DNA of 64,000 nucleotides from UBA4582 sp013204195 (GCA_963925735.1 CAWUUH010000020.1:4160-68159), one strand, 5' to 3'; positions 35,133 through 44,774 are shown, counted from the stretch's first letter. Numbers and translations are program-made. The notes: a model not told the origin generated them from the letters alone.

Positions 35133-36845
35133 ATGACGCAATATGATCTGATTATTCGTAATGGTGAAATTTACGACGGCAGCGGCGACGCCTCGTTCAA
35201 GGGCGACGTGGCCATTCTCGATGGTGTTATCGCGCGTATCGCCAGCCATATCGAGGGCACGGCTAACCGAGAGATTGACGCCACTGGCCATATCGTGACA
35301 CCGGGTTTCGTCGACGTGCACACCCACTATGACGGTCAGGCAACCTGGGACTCTCATCTTGCACCCTCATCGAACCTGGGTACCACAACGGTCGTTGTCG
35401 GTAACTGCGGGGTTGGTTTTGCACCCTGTCGTCCACAAGATCGCGAGGTACTGGTACAGCTGATGGAGGGGGTCGAAGAAATTCCAGGCTCAGCCATGAA
35501 CGAAGGCTTGCCCTGGAATTGGGAATCTTTTCCGGAATACCTGGATTCACTGGCCGCTAAACCACGAGATATCGACATGGCGGCTCTGCTGCCCCATGGT
35601 CCGGTGCGAGTTTATGTCATGGGTCAGCGCGCCGTTGATCGCGAAGCCGCCACGGCTGAAGATATTGCCCGAATGAAAGTCTTAATAAAAGACGCCTTAG
35701 CCGCTGGAGCCATGGGCTTGTCCACCTCGCGCACCTTATTGCATCGCAGCAGCAACGGCGAATTCATTCCTACCTACCAGGCAGCTACCAGCGAACTTAA
35801 ACAATTAGGCGAGTCATTGTCCGGCGCTCAAGGCCATGTATTCCAACTTATCTCTGACTGGGAGGACGCTGAGGATGAGTTCAGTATTCTCAGGGAGACC
35901 AGCAGAAAGACTGGCGCCAAAGGGACCTTTACGCTGCTAGATATTGGCAATCGACCAGACCATTGGCGCGAACAGCTGGATCGGATCGAAGCTGCTCAGG
36001 CAGACGGCCTGGATATTCGTGGTCAGGTCTTATCGCGACCCGTGGGCATGTTGATGGGCCACCCGGCCTCCATGAGCAGCTTCTACAAACGGCCGACTTT
36101 TCTGGGACTAGAGTCGCTACCCTGGGACGAAAAAATCGCGACTCTGAAACAACCGGACATCAAGGCTCGCATTCTTGCTGAAGACAACGATCATCCGCAT
36201 GTTTTTGTTGAGATTTTCAATAATCGCTTCCGCCACATGTACCCGCTGGAAGAGCCGATCAATTACCTGCCCAACAAGGAAGACTCTGTCGCCGCCATTG
36301 CCGAGCGTGAAGGCCGACTGCCTGAAGAATGGTTGTATGACTACTTTCTGGGTAACAACGGTAACAACCTGGTGTATATTCCGGCTGCCAATTTCTCGGA
36401 AAACATTCCAACGTTGCTCGATCATCCCCATACCATTTCCGCATTGGGCGATGGCGGCGCCCACGTCGGTTCGATTTGTGATACCAGCGCCAATGTCTAT
36501 ATTCTCACCAAGTGGGTGAAGGAGCGCCACGTGTTCGAACTGGCGCGGGCCATCCAGTTGCTCACTCGCCAACCCGCGGAACTCTACTCCCTAAAAGATC
36601 GCGGCCTGTTGGCCGAGGGCATGCGCGGCGATGTCAACATCATCGACTTTGCGGCGCTGAAACTGCACACACCACACATCGTGCATGACCTGCCAGCCGG
36701 GGGTAAACGCTTCTTGCAGAATGCCGACGGGATTATCGCGACGATCAAATCTGGAGAAGTCATCTACAGCCATGGTCAGGCGACGGGCGCATTACCGGGC
36801 AAACTGGTCCGCGGCCAGCAGGCTGACCCGCGTCTCAGCGCCTAA
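35133..36845 (+). CDS. N-acyl-D-amino-acid deacylase-family amidohydrolase
   Basis: A 570-residue metal-dependent amidohydrolase. The beta-sandwich N-terminus (DLIIRNGEIYDGSG) leads into the TIM barrel with VTPGFVDVHTHYDGQ (His-x-His metal ligands) and VVVGNCGVGFAPC, where the Cys is a known metal ligand of D-aminoacylases. LGDGGAHVGSICDTS holds the catalytic Asp region. Cytosolic (no signal). D-aminoacylase and related dihydroorotase-like enzymes share these features, so the N-acyl-D-amino acid substrate is likely but unproven. It begins a run with TauD and NagZ-like genes. Confidence 0.88.
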   Translation: MTQYDLIIRNGEIYDGSGDASFKGDVAILDGVIARIASHIEGTANREIDATGHIVTPGFVDVHTHYDGQATWDSHLAPSSNLGTTTVVVGNCGVGFAPCRPQDREVLVQLMEGVEEIPGSAMNEGLPWNWESFPEYLDSLAAKPRDIDMAALLPHGPVRVYVMGQRAVDREAATAEDIARMKVLIKDALAAGAMGLSTSRTLLHRSSNGEFIPTYQAATSELKQLGESLSGAQGHVFQLISDWEDAEDEFSILRETSRKTGAKGTFTLLDIGNRPDHWREQLDRIEAAQADGLDIRGQVLSRPVGMLMGHPASMSSFYKRPTFLGLESLPWDEKIATLKQPDIKARILAEDNDHPHVFVEIFNNRFRHMYPLEEPINYLPNKEDSVAAIAEREGRLPEEWLYDYFLGNNGNNLVYIPAANFSENIPTLLDHPHTISALGDGGAHVGSICDTSANVYILTKWVKERHVFELARAIQLLTRQPAELYSLKDRGLLAEGMRGDVNIIDFAALKLHTPHIVHDLPAGGKRFLQNADGIIATIKSGEVIYSHGQATGALPGKLVRGQQADPRLSA

Positions 36846-37042
36846 GGGTCACATTCACTTGGGCAGTTGATGATATCAAACTGCTCGGGTGACGGGAGGC
36901 AATGACATCCAGATTCCCTTGTTGCTAGCAACAACAGTAAGCGGTCGCATACTGCGCGCCATCCGTGCAAACTCCGCTGGCGCCATGTGAGGATGAGCAC
37001 CCCGAACAGACAACCAACCGCAATCATTACGGAATTTTAGCC

Positions 37043-37888
37043 ATGAGCATCATTGTCACACCATCCGGCCAAGCCTGCGGCGCGACCGTGACCAACGTCG
37101 ATTTAAGCCAGCACTTAAGCCCAGCTACCATCGCTGAGATTCGAGCCGCCTGGCTGGCTCACCATGTGGTTGCCTTTCCGAATCAGACTCTGAACGACGA
37201 TGATCTTGAGCGGTTCTCCCAATACTTTGGTGAGTTTGGCGAAGATCCTTTTATCGCCGCCATACCGGATAGAGAACATATCATTGCGGTCAAGCGCATG
37301 GCCCAAGAAACCGCTCCGATTTTTGCGGAATCTTGGCACACCGACTGGAGCTTTCAGAAGACACCACCCGCTGCCACCTGCTTGTACGGCATCACTATTC
37401 CACCTGCGGGCGGCGACACGCTATATGCCAATCAACATCTGGCGCTGCAACAGATGCCAGCTGCTTTGCGAGCCAAGCTGGAAGGCAAACTGGCCATTCA
37501 TTCTGCCGGCCGAGCCTACGGCAACGAGGGCTCATACGGCAAGGCCGACCAGGCCACAGATCGCAGCATGGAGATTTTACCCTCCGACACTGCCCTGGCC
37601 ACCCAACATCATCCGCTTATTCGCCGCCATCGAGAAACAGGCCAAGAGGGCGTGTACGGCGTTATTGGCTACATCATTGGTATCGAAGGCATGAGTGATG
37701 ACGAAAGCCAGGCCCTATTAATGGAATTACACCAGTGGCAAACCCGACCGGAGTTTCAATACCGCCATCAATGGCAACCAGGCATGTTAACCATGTGGGA
37801 TAACCGTTCGGTACTGCACCGTGCCACTGGTGGCTATGAAGGTTATGATCGCTTACTGCATCGCACGACCATTGCCGATGTCGCCTGA
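37043..37888 (+). CDS. TauD/TfdA-family 2-oxoglutarate dioxygenase
   Basis: A 281-residue Fe(II)/2-oxoglutarate enzyme. The metal triad is His99 and Asp101 (WHTDWSF) with His259 (SVLHRATGG), and Arg274 (LLHRTTIAD) binds the 2-oxoglutarate carboxylate. The chain starts at the ATG at 37043, followed by VTNVDLS, the usual TauD opening; a longer frame from 36965 is not conserved. Family members release sulfite from taurine or alkylsulfonates, or cleave aryloxyalkanoates; which applies here is unclear. The downstream NagZ-like gene overlaps it by 11 bp, implying coupled translation. Confidence 0.9.
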   Translation: MSIIVTPSGQACGATVTNVDLSQHLSPATIAEIRAAWLAHHVVAFPNQTLNDDDLERFSQYFGEFGEDPFIAAIPDREHIIAVKRMAQETAPIFAESWHTDWSFQKTPPAATCLYGITIPPAGGDTLYANQHLALQQMPAALRAKLEGKLAIHSAGRAYGNEGSYGKADQATDRSMEILPSDTALATQHHPLIRRHRETGQEGVYGVIGYIIGIEGMSDDESQALLMELHQWQTRPEFQYRHQWQPGMLTMWDNRSVLHRATGGYEGYDRLLHRTTIADVA

Positions 37889-39050
37889 AAACAGTGCACC
37901 GGCACCTGAGGTGAACATACATCAGAGCCTGCGCAAGCAGCTGGGACAATTGCTGTGCGTGGGTTTTCATGGCACCACCCCGACCGACCCAGGCGTCCAG
38001 AACATCATTGAGCAGGCCGAGGCCGGATTGATCGGTGGCGTGATTATCTATCGCTATAACATTCTGAACCGAGCGCAATTAACCCATCTATTACTGGCTA
38101 TTCAAGGGGCCAAGACTGAATTTCCGTTATTTGTGTTTGTCGATCAAGAAGGTGGAAAAATCCAACGAGTCGACAGCTCACAAGGCTTCAAAGAGACCTT
38201 GTCAGCGAAACGGGTTGCCGCCGATCTCAGCCCGAAGGCCGCCCAACAGCACTACGCCGATCTTGGTCAGGAACTGCAGGCTGCGGGCTTTAATTTCGAC
38301 CTGGCGCCTTGCGTCGACCTGGATGGCGATCCACCGGGGCCGGCGATCGGTCAATTGGACCGAAGTTATAGCCGGGATGTCACCACCGTCATAACCTACG
38401 CACAAACAATGCTGGAAGGCCTAGGCTCTCAGGGCGTACTGGGTTGTCTGAAGCATTTCCCCGGCCACGGCCGCGCTCGTGGTGACTCACATACGGGCTT
38501 GCTAGATATCACCCACACCTGGACGGCAGCAGAACTGGAGCCTTTCAAGCAGCTCGTTAGTCGCGGCGTTGTCGATGCGGTCATGACCTCTCACCTGGTC
38601 CACCAGCATGTCGATGCCGGCACGCCGGTGACATTTTCAGCCGAATGGTTACGCATTCTTCGTAAGGACTTGGGGTTTGATGGCGTGATCGTTGCTGACG
38701 ACCTGCATATGGGGGCCATCATCCGCCACTACACCCTGCAAGAGACGGTGGTTCAGGGCCTCACAGCTGGCCTTGATCTATTGATGTTCTCGAACAACCC
38801 CCTGGCGGCACAACCCCAAGGGATACGCCATGATTTGAATGCCACCATGGCGACGGTCAGTACCGGCGACTGGGTTGTGGCTGATTCAGACCTGCCAGCC
38901 AAGGTCATCTTCGAAGCGAACGCGGCAGTGGCCGCCGGTCACCTAGCTGCAAGCACCATCAACGCGGCATACGAACGAGTCATCAAACTCAAACGCAAGC
39001 TGGTGCGCTTACGGGCTGACACCATTAGCCTGCAGGGCGAACCAACATGA
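37878..39050 (+). CDS. GH3 family NagZ-like beta-N-acetylhexosaminidase
   Basis: A 390-residue single-domain GH3 enzyme. The NagZ-type loop KHFPGHGRARGDSHTGL carries the Asp-His dyad used as general acid/base, and the nucleophile Asp sits in VIVADDLHMGA (FSDDLSM in classical NagZ). The missing C-terminal GH3 domain is normal for this subgroup. The usual job is removing GlcNAc from muropeptides during peptidoglycan recycling, but standalone relatives degrade chitin oligomers. Start at the ATG at 37878, overlapping TauD; it also overlaps the convergent GNAT gene by 26 bp at its end. Confidence 0.85.
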   Translation: MSPENSAPAPEVNIHQSLRKQLGQLLCVGFHGTTPTDPGVQNIIEQAEAGLIGGVIIYRYNILNRAQLTHLLLAIQGAKTEFPLFVFVDQEGGKIQRVDSSQGFKETLSAKRVAADLSPKAAQQHYADLGQELQAAGFNFDLAPCVDLDGDPPGPAIGQLDRSYSRDVTTVITYAQTMLEGLGSQGVLGCLKHFPGHGRARGDSHTGLLDITHTWTAAELEPFKQLVSRGVVDAVMTSHLVHQHVDAGTPVTFSAEWLRILRKDLGFDGVIVADDLHMGAIIRHYTLQETVVQGLTAGLDLLMFSNNPLAAQPQGIRHDLNATMATVSTGDWVVADSDLPAKVIFEANAAVAAGHLAASTINAAYERVIKLKRKLVRLRADTISLQGEPT

Positions 39051-39483
39051 GGACCCGACAGGGATAGCCATGATTGTCACTGTCAAACTGATCAAACCGC
39101 CTGAATCCCTCACTCAAATACAGCGCCAACGCAGGCTGGTTGCCATCTAGCACATGGACCTGCGCCCCTTGATCGATCAGCGATAGCGCCTGCCGAAGCA
39201 GCTGCCGGCCAATACCTTGCCGAGCGCAATCGGGATCAACGTATAGCCAACCCACCTGGTCGTCTTCGATACCGACAAAGCCAAGCACCTGCTCGCCGCG
39301 CTCGGCGACTAGCTTTCTGGCACTCAGAAACTCTTCAAAATCTTCCCGATCATCCACCAGCGGCACAAAGGCGCGGGCGTCGCATGCTCCCAAGAGTTCA
39401 ATGGGCCGAGCCCGGTCGTGAATGCTGATCGCCGCTAGCTGATCGTCGCGCCGATAAGCCCGTATGGTGATGTCATTCACCAT
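39025..39483 (-). CDS. GNAT-family N-acetyltransferase
   Basis: A 152-residue acetyl-CoA-dependent acetyltransferase. The acetyl-CoA pyrophosphate loop is seen as VDPDCARQGIGRQLLRQAL (Q/R-x-x-G-x-G/A pattern), preceded by the VGWLYVDP strand and followed by a GFRRFDQF closing strand. Substrate is unknown; many GNATs of this size act on amines, antibiotics, or ribosomal proteins. ATG at 39483 is used; the longer frame adds four residues. It overlaps the end of the NagZ-like gene. Confidence 0.88.
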   Translation of the reverse strand: MVNDITIRAYRRDDQLAAISIHDRARPIELLGACDARAFVPLVDDREDFEEFLSARKLVAERGEQVLGFVGIEDDQVGWLYVDPDCARQGIGRQLLRQALSLIDQGAQVHVLDGNQPALALYLSEGFRRFDQFDSDNHGYPCRVLMLVRPAG

Positions 39484-39668
39484 GGTGCGTCTCAAACTTG
39501 CTCAGGGCCCATCGGAACATATTACTTTTACCTTAACGGTGACGGCTGAAGATAGCCTGTAGTCTATTGATCTGGCATCAGCAGGACAACCGCCGGTTGC
39601 TTTGCCTGACGCAAATGTGGTCTAGTCATCGAGTCTATTGTTACCTGCCAACCACGGAGATCAGAGCG

Positions 39669-40508
39669 ATGAAATTCGGCGCGCTAATTTTTGCCACTGA
39701 CTATTCCATACCACTGGACGAGCTCGCGATAGAACTAGAACAACGGGGCTATGAATCGGTGTTTGTCCCGGAACATACCCACATACCCGTCTCACGACAA
39801 TCACCTTGGCCGGGCGGCGCTGACCTGCCACCGGAGTACTGGCATTCCTACGACCCTTTTGTATCACTCGCCTTTGCCGCTGCCGCCACCAAAACCCTGA
39901 AGATTGGCACGGGCATCTGCCTTCTGCCCCAACGCGACACCTTGGTGACCGCCAAACTGGTCGCCAGCCTAGACCGTATGTCCGCCGGGCGTTTCATCTT
40001 TGGCATTGGCGGCGGCTGGAACAAAGAAGAAATGGCCCATCATGGCGTTGACTACGATCGGCGTTTTCAACGTATGGAGGAACAGGTGTTAGCGATGCAG
40101 CGCCTGTGGACTCAAGATTCTGCCGAGTACCAGGGTAAATTCGTCAACTTCACGGCCAGCTGGCTGTACCCGAAACCCGTGCAAACGCCTTATCCACCGA
40201 TCATTCTGGGTGGCGAAACGGACTACACGCTCAAGCGCGTTGTGCGTTACTGTGATGGCTGGTTGCCCCGAGCCAGGGACGGCTTTGATGCTGTCGCCAG
40301 CATGAACCGCCTGCGACACATCGCCGCCAGTGCGGGCAGGGAGATGCAATCCCTGAGCGTCAGCGTTTTTGGCGCCCCCGCTGACCCCGCGATACTGGCC
40401 GGCTATCGAGCTGCCGGCATAAGCCGCGCCATCTTGCCGTTGCCGTCAGTTTCTCGAGAGAAAATTTTGCCTATTCTGGATCAATATCAGGCCTTACTTG
40501 AAACCTAG
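39669..40508 (+). CDS. LLM-class flavin-dependent oxidoreductase
   Basis: A 279-residue luciferase-like enzyme. MKFGALIFATDYSIP and LEQRGYESVFVPEHTHIP open the TIM barrel, followed by LKIGTGICLLPQRDTLV, GRFIFGIGGGWNKEEMAHHG and RYCDGWLPRARD, all typical of the TIGR03619-type group. ATG at 39669 has GGAG upstream; the longer frame to 39567 is unlikely. The last codons and the stop lie within a 13-bp tandem repeat. F420 or FMN use is open. Likely monocistronic. Confidence 0.88.
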   Translation: MKFGALIFATDYSIPLDELAIELEQRGYESVFVPEHTHIPVSRQSPWPGGADLPPEYWHSYDPFVSLAFAAAATKTLKIGTGICLLPQRDTLVTAKLVASLDRMSAGRFIFGIGGGWNKEEMAHHGVDYDRRFQRMEEQVLAMQRLWTQDSAEYQGKFVNFTASWLYPKPVQTPYPPIILGGETDYTLKRVVRYCDGWLPRARDGFDAVASMNRLRHIAASAGREMQSLSVSVFGAPADPAILAGYRAAGISRAILPLPSVSREKILPILDQYQALLET

Positions 40509-40552
40509 GCTCGAAACCTAGGCTCGAAACCTAGCCTAGAAACCTAGCCTCG
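40501..40552. repeat. 13-bp tandem repeat, four copies, able to form a hairpin
   Basis: GAAACCTAGGCTC (two copies) is followed by GAAACCTAGCCTA and GAAACCTAGCCTC. The GGCT-to-GCCT change makes unit 2 complementary to unit 3 (CTAGGCT with AGCCTAG, 7-bp stem), a possible bidirectional terminator between convergent genes. Unit 1 includes the LLM stop codon. Confidence 0.85.
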
Positions 40553-40611
40553 AAAAATAGTCTTCCTAGCGTAGGCTCCATAACATGGGCGAGCTCCGCT
40601 CGCTTGAGTCA

Positions 40612-41652
40612 TCAGGACAGGGTGGGGTCGTCACCGACGACGACGATGGTCTTGCCAAAATTACGGCCTGCCAGCATCGCCGAGAATGCTGTCGGCGCCT
40701 GATCCAAGCCTTGCCAAAGATCCTCCTTGTAAAACACTCGGCCGGCCCGCACATACTCGCCCATCTCATCCAAAAATCGCTGCTGATAGTCGGCAACAAA
40801 ATTGCCCACAAACAACGGCTGAACTACCACCTGCTGTCGATCAAACGTCGACTGCCCAGTGGCTCGCCAGACTTCCTGGGCATTTTTGCCGTCGGTGTTT
40901 CCATATTGGGAAATCATGCCGCAGACCGTGATGCGGGCACCCTTATTCAGCACGGGCAATACCGCCTCGAACACTGGACCCCCGACATTCTCGAAATACA
41001 CATCACAACCATCGGGACAAGCCGCCGCCAGCTGCGCCGGCAAATCATCGTCCAGGTGTGACACACAGGCATCGAGTCCCAGCTCTTCCAGACAGAATTT
41101 GACTTTTTGAGCTGCGCCGGCAATACCCACCACTCGGCAGCCACTGAGCTTCGCTAGTTGCGCAGCGACTTGCCCGACACCGCCAGAGGCAGCCGAGACC
41201 ACCACCGTTTCACCGGCCCGCGGCTGGCATTGCACCATCAGCCCAGAATAAGCGGTGAGTCCCAACATGCCCATGATGCCAATGGCTGTCGACAAAGGCG
41301 CCTGGGTCGGATCAAGCTTGCGCGGCACCATATAGCCAAACTGGCTGATGCTCTCACCGGTTAAACCATGACTCTGCCAGCCATTGGTATTGAACACGAA
41401 GTCACCTGCCTGGTAGCCATCCAGCTGGCTCTCCAGCACTCGTGAGACCGTACGCCCATGACACACTTCACCGGGGACTTCCGTGCCGCTGCGCCGCCTT
41501 CCCCATTGATACGGGTCCATCGACAGATACAGGGTTTCGGTGAGCATTTGGTTCGGCCCTGGCACCGGCATTGACGTCTCGTGCCAGCTGAAATCGCCGT
41601 CCTGCGGCCAGCCGGCCAGAGGGGTGCGGGCGAGTTGCCATTGAGAATTCAT
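40612..41652 (-). CDS. CurA-type NADP-dependent oxidoreductase (MDR superfamily)
   Basis: A 346-residue zinc-independent medium-chain dehydrogenase/reductase of the leukotriene B4 12-hydroxydehydrogenase, prostaglandin reductase, and curcumin reductase group. MNSQWQLARTPLAGWP, TETLYLSMDPYQWGRR and the nucleotide-binding VVSAASGGVGQVAAQLAK are typical, with YFENVGGPVFEA later. It reduces the C=C bond of enones with NADPH. I start at the third ATG (41652), which matches the family opening. Substrate unknown. Confidence 0.88.
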   Translation of the reverse strand: MNSQWQLARTPLAGWPQDGDFSWHETSMPVPGPNQMLTETLYLSMDPYQWGRRRSGTEVPGEVCHGRTVSRVLESQLDGYQAGDFVFNTNGWQSHGLTGESISQFGYMVPRKLDPTQAPLSTAIGIMGMLGLTAYSGLMVQCQPRAGETVVVSAASGGVGQVAAQLAKLSGCRVVGIAGAAQKVKFCLEELGLDACVSHLDDDLPAQLAAACPDGCDVYFENVGGPVFEAVLPVLNKGARITVCGMISQYGNTDGKNAQEVWRATGQSTFDRQQVVVQPLFVGNFVADYQQRFLDEMGEYVRAGRVFYKEDLWQGLDQAPTAFSAMLAGRNFGKTIVVVGDDPTLS

Positions 41653-41684
41653 CGACGGATTCATAGACCACACCATGCTGCGAA

Positions 41685-41730
41685 TTAATGAAAAGCTGCT
41701 AGTAAATGAAAAGCTGCTAATAAATGAAAA
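41685..41730. repeat. 18-bp tandem repeat, 2.5 copies
   Basis: TTAATGAAAAGCTGCTAG, TAAATGAAAAGCTGCTAA and a partial TAAATGAAAA lie just upstream of the CurA-like gene start. Promoter or leader DNA; no coding role seen. Confidence 0.8.
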
Positions 41731-41881
41731 TTAACTGCCTATCCAATGACAGAGTAACCAACTCCGCCCCCCAATGACCAGTAGCGAGCTGATTTTTTCG
41801 AGCATTAAACTGCTGACCAGACCCTCGAGCCGCAGTCGGCTATACTCTGCGAACAACAGTCAATAACTGCCACAACCCAAC

Positions 41882-42400
41882 GTGACCGACTTTATGTCCG
41901 CTATCCCGAAATACATCTCAGCCTACCCAGAACATCTGCAGACGCAGGTGCAGCGCCTGGTGGACCAGGATCAACTCGGCCAGTTTCTGTTGGATCGGTA
42001 TCCGCAACCCCACAACATCAAGAACGACGGAGCACTGAGAGATTACACCATGGACATTAAGCAGCAATATCTGAAAAAGTCAGATCCCTTGAGCAAGGTG
42101 GTGTTCGACAACAAAATTCACGTGGTCAACAACGCACTGGGATTGCATACCTATTTGTCCCGGGTCCAGGGCGGCAAACTCAAGAGTAAGAATGAGATCA
42201 GGATCAGCGCCATGTTCAAGCAGGCACCGGAAGATCTGCTGAATATGATCGTCGTGCATGAACTGGCGCACTTGAAGGAAAAAGACCACAACAAGAGTTT
42301 TTATCAACTGTGCCGGCATATGCAGCCCGACTACCATCAGCTGGAATTTGATACCCGCCTGTACTTGATACAACTCGAGACCTACGGCGCTATTTACTAA
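41882..42400 (+). CDS. YgjP/DUF45-like metalloprotein
   Basis: A 172-residue protein with a zinc-metalloprotease-like site: VVHELAHLKEKDHNKSFY holds the HExxH pair and a downstream His, as in the YgjP/WLM (DUF45) group of the gluzincin-like fold. Upstream, residues 1-100 lack a recognised domain. No signal peptide, so it is cytosolic. Physiological role is unknown. The start is GTG at 41882; an ATG four codons in is an alternative. A nested hairpin follows its stop codon. Confidence 0.82.
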   Translation: MTDFMSAIPKYISAYPEHLQTQVQRLVDQDQLGQFLLDRYPQPHNIKNDGALRDYTMDIKQQYLKKSDPLSKVVFDNKIHVVNNALGLHTYLSRVQGGKLKSKNEIRISAMFKQAPEDLLNMIVVHELAHLKEKDHNKSFYQLCRHMQPDYHQLEFDTRLYLIQLETYGAIY

Positions 42401-42449
42401 TCCGCCTGGACCCGCACCCTCAAAATAGGGTGCGCAACGCCTAGGCGGA
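42401..42449. terminator. nested hairpin between convergent genes
   Basis: Outer arms TCCGCCT/AGGCGGA and inner arms GCACCCT/AGGGTGC with loop CAAAAT. It starts at the base after the YgjP-like stop and lies 14 bp before the convergent MFS stop codon. No U-tract; probably serves both strands. Confidence 0.65.
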
Positions 42450-42463
42450 AGTCTAACGGTGAC

Positions 42464-43726
42464 TCAATCGAAGAGTTTCTTACTGCTGGAGAACATCAGG
42501 AAAAACACCAAACCAAACAACGTGACACCGGCAGTCACCTGAAACACTAAAGCCCAGGAACCGGTGAGCTCTAGTATCAGGCCACTCACAAACACACCGA
42601 TGATTCCAGGGATAGTGCCCGCGGTGTTGGTAATCCCCATCAAGGTACCTGCATATTTTGGCGCAATGTCCATATGATTGACCACAAAGCCACCGACGAC
42701 AAACGCACCCAACGCATTACCAATGGTCATGATCGTAATCGCAAGCCACACTGACTCCACTTCCCCCACGATCAACAACGCCGTAGAAATGCCGCCAAAG
42801 CCAATGGTCTGCATTAATTTCCGAACCTTACCAACGTCCATGCCAGAGCGTACCAGACGATCGGCGATACTGCCTGCCACATTCAAAAAGATGAACGAGG
42901 CAACATGGGGGATCATCGTCACCCAACCCACAGAAGCATAATCAACGCCCAGGCCTTTATTGATAAACGTCGGCAGCCACGACAGCAAGACATACAGCGA
43001 CCAGTTATTACAGAAGTGAGCTACTATGATGGCCCATACCGGCATGGACTTCAGGAACTCCCGAAGCGGCGGCCCCGCCTCAACGGGATCGCTGTTGGCG
43101 CCTGCTTTGATAAACTCGCGCTCTGCTTCCGTCATACGCTGATCAGCCTCGGGGCTTCGCGCAACCAGCACTTGCCAAACCACGAACCAGACAACGCCCA
43201 CCAGGCCAAACAGATAAAATGCCCACTGCCAGCCCCAGGCTTGAACGATCATCGGCGTCACTATCAGCGCAAAAATAGTCCCCAACGGAATGCCACTGTT
43301 CGCTAGACCTACAGCACGGGAGCGCTCTGTGATAGGTACCCAGCGAGAGTATAAACTGTAGATAGAGGGAAAGGTCACCGCCTCACCCATGCCCATTAAT
43401 ATTCGAGTGGCGAGCAACAGGCCAAGACCAATGGACGCAGCGGGTGGCGTCAGAATCGTAAACAAAGACCATAGCAAAACACCCACGCCCAGCACGACCT
43501 TGCCGCCAAATCGATCGGCCAATAGGCCCCCAACAATCTGCAGCAGCAGGTAACCCACGAAGAACGACGACAACACCATACCCTGGGTTCGCATACCCCA
43601 ATCTAGGTCTGCCGCCATAGGAATAATAGCGACGGAGATATTCACCCGATCGATATAACAAACAAATACCGCCAGCGTGGATAGCAGTACAACGTTGTAG
43701 CGTCTGGGCCAATTGAATGTCGGCAT
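42464..43726 (-). CDS. MFS transporter, anion:cation symporter (ACS) family
   Basis: A 420-residue inner-membrane protein with 12 hydrophobic segments. FVCYIDRVNISVAIIPMAAD in helix 1 and GGLLADRFGGKVVLG in loop 2-3 are signatures of the ACS group (sialic acid, glucarate, phthalate, tartrate and phosphate transporters), as is SRAVGLANSGIPLGTI. AGGAAA precedes the ATG. Substrate is unknown, but organic anions are the usual cargo. The lipocalin-fold gene lies upstream on the same strand. Confidence 0.87.
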   Translation of the reverse strand: MPTFNWPRRYNVVLLSTLAVFVCYIDRVNISVAIIPMAADLDWGMRTQGMVLSSFFVGYLLLQIVGGLLADRFGGKVVLGVGVLLWSLFTILTPPAASIGLGLLLATRILMGMGEAVTFPSIYSLYSRWVPITERSRAVGLANSGIPLGTIFALIVTPMIVQAWGWQWAFYLFGLVGVVWFVVWQVLVARSPEADQRMTEAEREFIKAGANSDPVEAGPPLREFLKSMPVWAIIVAHFCNNWSLYVLLSWLPTFINKGLGVDYASVGWVTMIPHVASFIFLNVAGSIADRLVRSGMDVGKVRKLMQTIGFGGISTALLIVGEVESVWLAITIMTIGNALGAFVVGGFVVNHMDIAPKYAGTLMGITNTAGTIPGIIGVFVSGLILELTGSWALVFQVTAGVTLFGLVFFLMFSSSKKLFD

Positions 43727-43811
43727 ACATATTTCCTGTTGTTATTTTTATGTCAGTGAGCGCATTTTGATCTATGGGCACTAGATAATCACTTAAGCCG
43801 CACTTAAAACC

Positions 43812-44774
43812 TCAAACAATATCACCGGGCTGGTCGAGATATTCACTTAACCCATAACCCACTCGGTCACCATCAAGCGTATATTCCGTCATGCCTTCAC
43901 CGATATAAGTGATCTGCTCAGAGCGACGATTCCGCAACGGCACAAACCCCTTCACTTTGCCCTGCACCTGATGTTGATCGCCATTTTCCAGGGTGACATC
44001 CACGGTAAAACCACGATGAAAGCTTGTCCCTGGTTCGTAGTCTGTTTGCAACACTAGGTCAGTAACCTTGAGGAACTGATCGCCTTTGTGGAACATGCCG
44101 CCGCGATGATCGCCCACCACTGACAGCACCATACCCAGGTCGTTACCATAATTACCTGTGAGCCAACGATAGGAACGAATCGATTGCCAATAGCGCGGGC
44201 CCCAAGAATGATCACGCAAGCCGTTGCCATTGATTTGAATAACACCAGCCTCGCCTTCTATTTCAATGGTGCCACTAACATGCATATGTTGCTCGTAATG
44301 CGCCCGAGCAAAGTCGTTGCCGTCATCCATACTGCCAACGTGGCCATAGATCGGCCCGACCCCCGTATGAATTAAATCAACACTGATTTTTTTAAACGGA
44401 TTGGATTTAAATGCCTTACCCGGATCTTGCATATCCCGCGGATTAGCCATGTATAGTGCAGCGCCTGTGTAGGCCGTGCGAATTTTCTCACCGGGCACCA
44501 GCACCTCAATGCTGCCGCCACCGGCATCCCAGCAGTCGTTGTGGGTGATTGAAGGTTTTTTGTAGTTGAACAGCACAGAACCATCTGGGTTATAGATAAT
44601 CACGGTGAGCTCGGCGTAACCTTCATTGGCTCGATTACCCATGCGAATAAAACCGCCACGACCCTGCACTGGATCGAAAAAATTAAAATACACAGATTCG
44701 TTGAAGTTGGTTTCCGGACCCAAGGGGTGGGTGTAATCGTCTTCCGGTTTGATATTACCAACGATATTGACCAT
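43812..44774 (-). CDS. lipocalin-fold (CrtC/AttH-like, DUF7064-type) protein
   Basis: A 320-residue soluble protein made almost wholly of predicted beta-strands, with NGLRDHSWGPRYWQSIRSYR as its most distinctive stretch; a similar DHSWG-x-R motif occurs in AttH-like and CrtC (carotenoid 1,2-hydratase) relatives and in DUF7064/7065 proteins of terpenoid and steroid degraders. No signal peptide. GGGGA lies upstream of the ATG at 44774. It may bind or hydrate a hydrophobic ligand; not proven. It is between the nitroreductase gene and the ACS transporter gene, all on the same strand. Confidence 0.65.
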   Translation of the reverse strand: MVNIVGNIKPEDDYTHPLGPETNFNESVYFNFFDPVQGRGGFIRMGNRANEGYAELTVIIYNPDGSVLFNYKKPSITHNDCWDAGGGSIEVLVPGEKIRTAYTGAALYMANPRDMQDPGKAFKSNPFKKISVDLIHTGVGPIYGHVGSMDDGNDFARAHYEQHMHVSGTIEIEGEAGVIQINGNGLRDHSWGPRYWQSIRSYRWLTGNYGNDLGMVLSVVGDHRGGMFHKGDQFLKVTDLVLQTDYEPGTSFHRGFTVDVTLENGDQHQVQGKVKGFVPLRNRRSEQITYIGEGMTEYTLDGDRVGYGLSEYLDQPGDIV

